From Myxocyprinus asiaticus (taxonomy: Eukaryota; Chordata; Actinopteri; Cypriniformes; Catostomidae), in assembly GCF_019703515.2 (NCBI RefSeq), contig NC_059373.1, positions 18,996,281 through 19,060,280 on the forward strand: a stretch of 64,000 nt of DNA, written 5' to 3'. Below the pieces are notes generated by a model that did not search any database, was not told the origin of the DNA, and saw only the letters and a program-made list of their open reading frames with translations. Each line of letters opens with the position of its first letter. Position 1 is the stretch's first letter. Shown here one piece after another: positions 55,096 to 64,000 of the stretch. The position numbers and the translations under genes are program-made.

Positions 55096-55655
55096 TTAAA
55101 GGAATATTACGGGTTCATCTGAAGTTGACAGTATTTGTAAAATAATGTTGATTACAACAAAAGTAATTTGACTTGCTCCTCCTTTACTTTAAAAAAAGCA
55201 AAAATCTGGGTTATGGTGAGGCACTTACAATGAAAGTGAATAGAGCCAGTACGTAAACATTAAAATAATTACTGTTTCAAAATTATAGCCATAAGACGTA
55301 AACATTGTGTGTGTAAAAATGATTTTAGTGCGATAAAATTGAATACTTACCTATGCAGTGTAAAGTTATATACAATTTTAAAACTTTGTTACCATGACGA
55401 GAAAAAACACCATAAATCCTTACAGCTTTACAGCTCAAATTATTCACAAGTTTTAACAGAAGATTTAATGTAAGTACTTTTATAAGTTTCACATTTCTGC
55501 CTTTTAAACACTCCAAAACTGGGTCTCCTTCACTTTCATTGTGTCTCACTGCAACCTCTATGTTTGCTTTTTTTAAAAGAAAAGTAGGGACGAGTCTAAA
55601 TAATTTTTTGTGGTAATCAACATAATACCACATATGCTGTCATATGAGTTTATCT
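55096..55655. mobile_element. Palindromic MITE family M, copy 3 (uninterrupted)
   Basis: It runs from ttaaaggaatattacgggtt to ccacatatgctgtcatatga, with the two halves roughly complementary (gaggcacttacaatgaaagt versus actttcattgtgtctcactg). It serves as the reference for the interrupted copy at 40035-44860. Confidence 0.7.
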
Positions 55656-56901
55656 TGTGTTTAATCCACAATGCTTGCGGGGTGAGATGCTGAAAAAAAT
55701 TGTCAGTGCGTTACAAGCGATCTTACAACGATTATGCTTAAGCCATGTAAACAAAATATCGAATTTCTGTATATCGCAAACCCAAAAAAAAAAAATGACG
55801 AACCATATCGAGGCACAACTTGATATTTCGAAATTTGCTACATTTTCTGTCCATGTGATCATTAATGAAATGACTTGTCAGACATCATAATCTCTCTATT
55901 GCTTGATTTCATCCCGAAATTATGCTTTTGCTAAACTGTTTACCATTTACAGGGTTTGACATCCACACACACAACTTTTCATTGAATAAAGTGTCTTTTA
56001 ATATCATTTCTGTTCTTTACAGTCAAATTAAAAAAAAGTAAAAATAAATATAAATTTTAACCAAACATTGGACAGATGCAATAAAGAAAGTGAGACTTCT
56101 GTTACTAAACTGGAACACTGTTATGGGTCTGTGAGATGCACATTAAACTTTTAAAGTAACAGTACCATTTTAGCGCTTACTATACAAATTAATATGAACT
56201 CAATTTTATTACTTATAATTGTAATGTACACATTAATTAAAACAGTGACAGTTCAAATCATTATTATATATTTACAATTTCATGACATCATATGAATTGG
56301 TAGATTTTTAAATGGTTTAAAAGTTCAAATGAGATTATATAAATGATGACAAACAAATTATTAAAAAACTAAAATACACACATTAACATACTTTTTCAGG
56401 GCAGGTTCTATTCAGTTCTATTGCTTGTTTTGCACTGGATCAGCTTGAATGTTGCCCACTATCTTTGAAGGCTTTTGATTTGTTTGTGATCTTATCCTAT
56501 AGAGAAAGGTATATTAAAACTCTTATTATTTAAACTTTGAGCATTTATATTGTGCATTAAAGAACTTTATTTTGATGAGAAATTATAATGTGCATTTTGC
56601 TCAAACATTTAAAATAAAAATAAACACAATTCTCTGTCATACTTTGTCATTTAAGTGTTATTATATTGAATCGAGATTATATGGAATTGTATAGCTCATA
56701 TTGTGTATATCTAACCGAATCGTGAGATAACCATATCGTCCCATCCCTAAAAATGATATTAAACTGATTGTATGTCCCTCCTGTACAGCTTCGGTTTTCT
56801 TTGTGTCAAATTAAATATACATACTCTAAATACTATGAACGTGCTATTTTATTAACTCTCTTGACTATTCTGACTCATCTCTCTTTGATTTTCCTCCATA
56901 G
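55656..56901. other. Intron upstream of the candidate gene B exon
   Basis: Very AT-rich; ends in pyrimidine-rich sequence before 56902. An ataaccatatcgtcccatccc motif at about 56727 resembles a hAT end. Nothing else was recognised. Confidence 0.45.
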
Positions 56902-56955
56902 ATTGCACCCTTTCAAAATGTGAGCCCAAAACTGACATCTCCAATCAGATAACAG
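56902..56955 (+). CDS. Gene B candidate second exon
   Basis: This 54-bp block lies between a pyrimidine-rich acceptor (gattttcctccatag) and the donor gtaaat. It enters in phase 1, exactly as the exon at 18655 leaves, and ends in phase 1. Joined, it reads DCTLSKCEPKTDISNQITG. It is in a stretch free of recognisable transposons. Continuation to further exons must lie outside the window or was not seen. The support is splice sites and phase only. Confidence 0.45.
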
Positions 56956-59070
56956 GTAAATAACCTTTCAGTTGTTGATGGTTTACCACTATAAGTTGGG
57001 TACACCACTAATATTCTTGACCGATTGGCAGCCAGGGGTACAACAGATTTCATTACAGCCTAAAAATGATGAAAGACTACACAGTAAACATTCTTTTTAA
57101 CTACTCATTTTGCTATTTACATTCACTTGTATTTTCTGTTTTACTGCTTTACCCTTTGTTTGTTTTGTCTGAACATTATCATGAAAGGAAAGACTTGCTT
57201 GAAGGCACTTGCCTCTGTTTGATGTTTTGACTGGATGTCTCTTTCTGGGATTGAAGCACCGCAAACAACATGTCTGCTGGATGAACTACAAACAGACAGA
57301 ATAAGTGTTTGCTCTGTACTCAGGCTACCAATATGTAAGCCCATTAGAGAAGTGAGAGGAAAAGCAATGTTTTTTTTTTTTTTTTTCTTGGATTGAACCC
57401 TGACTCTGCAGAAAATGTTCTAGCTTATTTGTAGAACAGACCTAGCTACCCTGCTATTGTGCATTAAACTTGAGTTTCTGCAGTGCTGTACAAGCTGACC
57501 AGCCGTTCATATATTGCAAGCCATGATAGAGAGCATATGTTGTATGATACACATTCCTTACATCTCTGACATGACTTTTGAGTCAGGAAATCTCTGCTCC
57601 CACAGCCACAGAAATGTTGACAGTACACACTTGCAGGGTTAAAATGAACCACATGTGTGCAATAGGGAGGAATGAACGAGTGTTTTGAGAGCAAGGAATC
57701 CAGCAGTTCAGAGGTGGACACTTTTATGGCCTATGCTAGCTGTAAGGAAGGTTTTACAGTATTTACCTTAAAGTATACTTCTCCAAAGATCCTGCCTATA
57801 TTACTATTACTATAATGTAATAGTACCTTTGCTTAAAGTGAGAGATACCTATTACTATAAAGAAATTAATAGTTCATTAGACTCTAGAGGACAGGACTTT
57901 TATTAAATCATGAGATGGCATGAGAGTTTATTTGTGAATGGTGACTTTTACTCTATATAGTGTAATATGATGCATAATTCACCTACCATCTGTAGCATTA
58001 TGTCCTACATACATTTGTAACCAGCTCATGTGCGTTGTGCAGAATTAGTTTGAATAGTATGCTATTCTGAACATGGCTTTATGTGTTTGTGATTTTGGGA
58101 GTAATTACAGTAAGATATCAGCTGTTTTGATGAAATAGAGAACCATCTGTTTACACACTGTACTACACCAAGAATACACTTCTCTTAAATATCTGAAGTG
58201 AAGTCTCCACCCATCTCATTAATGAGGGGTCTGTGCTTCCTTCTGATTGGCTGATGGAGCATCTGTCCTTTTGATTATTGGATGGCGACCACACTCAAGG
58301 CTGCTTTTAATCACTTACATTCACACCTCTCTCTGTGAACCAGTTTCCAAATTTGAGCATTCATGACATTGTGCCAGATAGTAACAGCTGTCCCTAAATG
58401 TTTAACCCAAAATCACTTCCAGTGATAGATATTCAACCACTTACAGCTCTGGTTGTTAATCAGCTTTAATCACAGCATGCAGTTACCAGACAAACCAAGA
58501 TTAGTGTAGTAGTACAGAGCAGATGATAATAAATGTTATAAATGGAGTATTTATGTACAATAAAGGCTACACAGTCTCTCACAAACATGCTGGCACAGAA
58601 AAGTTGCTTGGGTATTGCAGCTGTGTTTTCTATAAATAGACATCAAGACCCACCCCACAAAGACTCTTTGCCCCTCACTGTACCCACAAACCACATGACC
58701 AACTGATATCCGAACATGTGCTCGAGGCTGTCCTGACATAACAGTCACAGGAGATCACTGTCCAAACAAGATAGGCCTGAATCAGAGTTTACAGTGCTTT
58801 GGTTGTGGAACACAGAAGTGAGTCAGAATATAGAGGGTGCACCTGGATCTCCTCAACATAAACAATAAACTCCAAAAAAGTGACCCCAACAAGTATTTGA
58901 ATGCTTCAAAGCCACATGAATATGTATAGATGTTGTTTCATTAACAAAAAATCAAATCAAGTGGAATTTAACCTACAGAAACATTGCACAACTGCACTTT
59001 TAAAGCTAAATTTATTACATAAAAAGTTGTTAGGCTTTAAATTGATATAATGTTCAAAATAAGAGTCTGA
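56956..59070. other. Downstream intron, no gene recognised
   Basis: A T-run near 57370; the rest shows no transposon or exon I can support. Confidence 0.4.
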
Positions 59071-59289
59071 TTTAAAATCTGAAGATTGCAACACGCTTCA
59101 AAAAAGTTGGGACAGTTGAGGGTTCACATTTCTTCTAATAACACTTATGGTGTTAAGCGTTTGGGCACTGAAGACACAAGTAGCAAGCACAGTTTTCATC
59201 CATTATGTTGGTCTTCAACTTGCACATTTGTGAGGGCATCATTAATGAAGAAAGATATTTACAAATTTTGGAGCAACATATGCTGCCAT

Positions 59290-59470
59290 CCAGACACCAT
59301 TTTTTCCTGGGACATCCCTGCATTGACAATGCCAAACCACATACTGCCTGGATTACAAGTGCATGGCTGCATAAGCCGAGAATGTGGGTGCTAGATAGGC
59401 CTACCTGCAGTCCTGGCCTGTTTCCAATTGAGATTGTTTGGCACATTATGAAGTGCAAAATACAATGAAG
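59290..59470 (+). pseudogene. Tc1 transposase C-terminal remnant
   Basis: The frame reads HHFFLGHPCIDNAKPHTAWI and then VLDRPTCSPGLFPIEIVWHI. The DNAKPHTA segment carries the second catalytic Asp, and FPIE matches the position of the last one (usually SPIE/NPIE). Only this fragment is left. Confidence 0.75.
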
Positions 59471-59578
59471 GCAATGAAAGTCCCTTAATATTGGGCAGCT
59501 GAAGACCTACATAATAGATGAATGGGGGAAGATTCTGCTTGCTAAACAAACTTGTGTCTTCAGTGCCCAAATGCTTAA

Positions 59579-60253
59579 AGGAATAGTTCACCCAAAAATG
59601 AAAATTCTTTCATTATTCACATACCTTGATGCCATACCAGATGTGTATGACTGTTTTCTTCAGCAGAACACAAATGAAGGTTTTTAGAAGATAGAGCTCT
59701 GTCAGGTCCTTATAATGCAAGTACACGGGTGCCAACACTTTGATGGTCCAAAAGTCACATTAAGGCAGCATAAAAGTAATCCATGTTACTCCAGTCGATC
59801 AATGAATGTCTTCTGAAGTGTGCTGTTTGAAATGGTCGAACTCTTACATGACGTTCGTTCTTCTGTTGTAAATAAGCGCCGCTTCCGAAATCTTGCGTGA
59901 ACTCGCCGACGCACTTGCATCATGCGACAGCTTCGTGATGTGTCAACTGCTGGCAGGAAGTGCTTTAAAAAAGTGAATAACAATTTATATTTTCACAAAT
60001 GTATTGATTTGCTTCAGAAGACATTCATTGATCGACTGGAGTCATGTGGATTACTTTTATGCTGCCTAAATGTGTCTTTTGGACCATCAAAGTGCTGGTA
60101 CCTGTTTACTTGCATTATAAGGACCTGACAGAGCTCTATCTTCATTCAAACATCTTTGTTCTGCTGAAGAAAGACAGTCATTCACATCTGGGATGGCATC
60201 AGGGTAAGTGAATAATGAGAGAATTTTGATTTTTGGGAGAACTATTCCTTTGT
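59579..60253. mobile_element. TTAA-type MITE, most complete copy
   Basis: The ends aaaggaatagttcacccaaa aatgaaaatt and ttttgatttttgggagaact attccttt are inverted. Inner arms such as ggtccttataatgcaagtac and cttgcattataaggacctga pair over most of the length, so it is a near-palindrome of about 670 bp. Confidence 0.75.
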
Positions 60254-60849
60254 GTTATTAGGAAAAAATTGTAATGTGACAGTGTTAAACTGTCAACTGT
60301 CCCAACATTTTTTGGAGTGTGTTGCATTCATCTGATTTTAAATGTGTATATTTAAAAAAAAAAAAAACAATTAGATTCACATAATGTGGTGTTGTAGTGC
60401 TTTCAATATAACACGGGGTGAATAGAATTTACAAATCACTTCTTTTTGTTTTTATTAGCATTTTCCATACTGTCCCAACTTTTTCTGAGTTGAGGTTGTA
60501 TACAGGGGACCTTCTAACTTTGTAAATTTCGAAATAGTAATTTTTCAAATGTTATTTTTATCATTAGTTTTTCATCATTTTGGTAGATATATTAGTTTAC
60601 GTGCATCATTTTTTCACTATTTACAGCTCTTTACATTGATATTTAGAGCAAGTGTTAAAATGGTACTGTGTACTGTCTCTTTCAGAAAACCGTCATTTTG
60701 CCATTTTGTTTTGGTTGAGTGCATAATAATGAGTCAAGTAGCACAACTTCATTAGAATGAAATGTTTCTTTTGTTTGAAGTTTTTTTTATCAACAGCTGA
60801 CTGTAAAGAACAGAAAGTGTATTACAAAAATCAATCACAAATGGATTGC

Positions 60850-61010
60850 AGGGGTCTCGTCTTTATGACTTTAGATGTGATATTGATGGCACTTTCATTA
60901 AACCATCTAATACTGTAAAAAACTTTAGGTATCATATTTGATCCCTCCCTCACTTTTGAAGCTCATATTAAATCTGTATTTAAATCTCACTATTTTAGTG
61001 AATTGCTTCT
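60850..61010 (+). pseudogene. L2-like reverse transcriptase fragment
   Basis: One frame reads LGIIFDPSLTFEAHIKSVFK, the same RT-region motif as in the L2 at 41855-42205 (LGVIFDNNLNFEKQISNV), but from a different lineage and on the other strand. Confidence 0.7.
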
Positions 61011-61014
61011 CCCC

Positions 61015-61262
61015 TAGAACCCAATCTGCTCGCTCAGGTCTTCTGGGTCCAGACTCCTTTCTGTCCCTAGAACAGTCAAAGTAAACTTTAATGACAGAAA
61101 TGAACTTAAAACAAACACACACACAGCGGCCGCGTGTCTCTCTCTCTGTCTCTCTCTCTCTCTAACTGGCGTCCTGGCTCCCCTTTATCTCTCTCTCCCA
61201 CTGATTAGTTGACTCCGTGCTGGCCGTGCCCAGTCACGCCCTCCTCCTCGTCACAGGTACGC
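61015..61262. repeat. Repeat fragment with CT microsatellite
   Basis: A (CT)n tract at about 61134-61164 is followed by the conserved-looking tggcgtcctggctcccctttatc and gtgcccagtcacgccctcct cctcg, which I know as part of a common cyprinid repeat. Confidence 0.5.
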
Positions 61263-64000
61263 ATACCCCTGTTTGCAAATCACCGTTCTAGATGATACCC
61301 GAGTTGCGACATTGGAAGGGATGTGTCCACATTAATGATGGAAAGCAATGATTTTGCAGAATTATTTCAATTTGAGTACTTTATATCAATAATATAATTT
61401 TTTTATGTTTTATGCAAAATAATTAATAATTTGCTAGATACCATGCATTAATAAATCACATAGGTTGTGTGAGAAGTCACGCATTTTGCTTATTTTCCGG
61501 TACAACTGAAAAAAGCTTTACCGTCATTCATTGTGTATTTGTTTTAACCTAGTTTGGCTTCTTCCTTTTTTTGACTTGAATGCTTGATATATCGTAATAA
61601 TAAATGCCTACTTCGGACATAAGAGCTTCCCAGGTGCACTTGAAGCCAGCAACTTTTTGGTTGTCATACATAGTGGAAAATGTCCATAAATGTGATGACC
61701 TAACCTGTGGTGACTCTGCTATAACACTTGTATGAACTTATGGAGAACTGACTTTGGACCAGAGAATCACCTTTGGACCAGTTGTTTAAAAGTAAGGGCA
61801 AAAATGGCAAATAATAGTAAAGTTAGTCTAGAGAAAAGGTCTAGCACATTTTTCCCCACCAGATGCTACTTGGTTAGATATTTTCTTATCTAGACAATAG
61901 AATTAATATATTGTAAGTGTGGCTTAATTTCCTAAAAATGAACACATTGCATAAATGTGTACATTGCACATGATGTGCAATTCACACAGTTTTAAACTCA
62001 CAGAACCGCAAAGTATTTTGAACATTTACAGGACCTACTTTTGGTGTGGACAGTGCATCCTCTGTGAAATTAAGACAAGAGGGAAAGGAGAGGGATAGTA
62101 CAACATAAGGTACTTAAGTGTTTTGGCTCACAAGATTACAGTATGTGCAGCTTTGGATTAAGACTTAGTGCAGGCACTCGTGTTACTCTTTTAAAAATGT
62201 GTTTAGTCCCCTCCCAGCCGCACTTTTTTTTTTTTTTTTTTTTTCATAATGGTCATAATGTCAACGGCTAGCCCAGCTTAGCGGAGGCTCAGGAATTAAA
62301 GTAATGGAAAACTCAGTCAGTCTGAGTCTGAAACCAAGTCAGTCTGCTGACTGATATTTTTATGTTTGGCCTGGAAAGGCTTTAGAGAGGAGCAGTCATT
62401 TTGGCTCATTAGCCTCTCTTTCCAAATTATCATTATTATTTCAAAGTAAAGATGTTTAAAAGGTGTTTTTACCTTTCCTCACCATAGCCCTATATGGGCC
62501 TCAAACCATTTGACAGAGACTAGATGATCTGCAAGCATTAATGATTCCCAGTTCTTTTTGGTACTGTACACCACATAGACATGATTTAGGAGGACATGGC
62601 AAGAATTGGGTGGGAGGAGGAGAGCGTGAGGGACAGGCCATAGTATGGTGATAAGGTTGCCAGAAAAAGAATTAAATGAAGATTTGAGGATGAAGACAGG
62701 AATCAAATGAGGAAGGAACAGCACATATGACATATTGTTGGAGTGGTTTGAGGGGCCAGCCTGAAACGGAAAAGCTCTGTTTGTTGGGTGGTCTAGAGAA
62801 GAGGGACCCTGATCAGCTTGTGTTGTAGGTCAGGAACTCAAATTGCTCAGTTGGGGAAACAGTGACTGAAGTTGTTAAGTTTCTGAAATAAAGAGTGCTG
62901 CTTTCAGAGTCATTAAAATTGATGAACCATGTAGCTAGTAAAGAGGTCAGATTTAAAGAATTAAAGACATGAAGAGAAATACCCCAGAATGTGGTTGAAG
63001 TGGACAAATCTCAAACATTTTGCATGTTTTTACACCTGTCTTTAGTGCAATCCTTTTTCAAACACTTCACCCAAAACACATCTTAATAACAAGTCTACCG
63101 ATAGTGGATTTTAATGATAACTAAGGTGGTGGGAAAGGCCGAAAATGATTAATTGGCTGATCATTTTTAAAATCGATTTTTAGAATGTAAAAAAAAAAAA
63201 AAAAAAAACATATTCTTTCCTTACTATGATGGGAACAGACATATAGTCCTAAAGGATTAAAATCTCAGATGCAGTTTGTTCATCCAAAATCCCAAAAATA
63301 ACCAGAAAAATTAAGATTTGGTGCATAACATGGGACTTCTAAGTATAAACAAGCCTACAGTACAGTGGGGACTCTTATTTTGAACTTATGAAAAAACTAT
63401 CGGCAACTATCCACACAGATTTTTGCAGATAACGATATTTCCAAACAGCATTTATCGGCACCGATATATCGGTCTACCTCTATTCTTAAATCTAGGTGTT
63501 ATGTGGAGCACAATTTTCATTGCAACGCACATTTTACTTTGCGCTGTCAAAATGTCTCGTCACATGTTGCTGCTGACGGTCATCTTTATCTTAGCTATTG
63601 TCTAATATTAGCCTATTGCATAACTTCCAAATGTCTGTCAGAAATCATCCAGTCAGTCAGGGGATGTTCACAGGTTCTCATGAAATGCCAGCTTGGATGT
63701 CGTGGAAGGGATGTCTAGTAATATTTACCCTTACTCCCATTTAGAATTTAATTATTAGACACATTTGTTTTGAATTATGACTGGTTGTATGTTTCTTGTC
63801 TTTTTTTGCCCTCAGTCTCTTTGAGGTTCTTTTGTGTGTTGCGTGAGCTTCTGGTTTTCTATACCCTGTTATTAGGGGACCTGACCTCAGAGAGCTGGCA
63901 GGGGAGCATACAGATGAGAGAGCAACATCAAATGCTCCCTGGCAGTGTGAATGCACATGGAAAAAACAGATGGATATGACATGCAAAGATGTTTGCCCTC
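61263..64000. other. Right end of window, no gene recognised
   Basis: T-run at 62226-62244 and A-run at 63188-63208; a hAT-like tail near 63420-63480 (cgatatatcggtctacctct). A splice-flanked open block after 63874 could be an exon but is not supported enough to call. Confidence 0.4.

Larger units (their letters stand above)
59071..60502 (+). mobile_element. Decayed Tc1-like element with TTAA MITE inside
   Basis: The left block gattgcaacacgcttcaaaa aagttgggacagttg is mirrored at 60295-60345 (caactgtcccaacatttttt ggagtgtgttgca), and a second ccatactgtcccaacttttt ctgagttgaggttgta ends the right side. The outer left end is missing. Transposase traces at 59290-59470. Confidence 0.6.

Noticed and set aside
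63875..63945. Third gene B exon after ttattag
   Set aside because: The acceptor and phase are acceptable but the donor is weak and the peptide is not recognisable; too little support.

Overview
The window is a piece of a teleost genome, probably a cypriniform fish. It is AT-rich, has interrupted genes with GT-AG introns, and is packed with fish-type transposons: Tc1/mariner, hAT, a TTAA-duplicating THAP (Kolobok-like) element, L2-like, Rex1-like and L1/Tx1-like LINEs, and tRNA-derived SINEs. There is no bacterial, viral or CRISPR content.

Two host genes can be supported. Gene A lies on the minus strand and fills 1-11.7 kb. Eleven exons were rebuilt by hand from splice sites and phase. It encodes a protein with two U1/matrin-type C2H2 zinc fingers, a conserved linker, and a long, highly charged Arg/Asp/Glu tail that contains a 78-bp (26-residue) in-frame tandem repeat and runs off the left edge. 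Gene B starts on the plus strand in a CpG-rich block at about 18.3-18.7 kb with a 70-bp coding exon. One phase-compatible second exon sits at 56.9 kb, so most of 18.7-57 kb would be one large intron. I could not name either gene.

The 12-18 kb interval between the divergent 5' ends holds three copies of a roughly 400-bp repeat that carries NRF1-like and YY1-like motifs. Copy 1 is split by LINE insertions with readable target-site duplications.

The rest is layered mobile DNA. A gene A intron (1.48-3.08 kb) holds a TIR transposon whose gene is preceded by two canonical heat-shock elements and a TATA box; this is the most striking signal in the window. At 26.0-32.8 kb a transposon with TIRs of about 680 bp, encoding an unclassified Cys-rich protein, is split by two blocks, one of which itself contains a Tc1 element and a SINE. 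At 40.0-44.9 kb a palindromic MITE contains a TIR element that contains an L2, and a TTAA MITE that contains another palindromic MITE. At 46-54 kb three hAT-like elements have perfect 8-bp target duplications. From 57 to 64 kb only transposon relics and unremarkable intronic sequence were seen.
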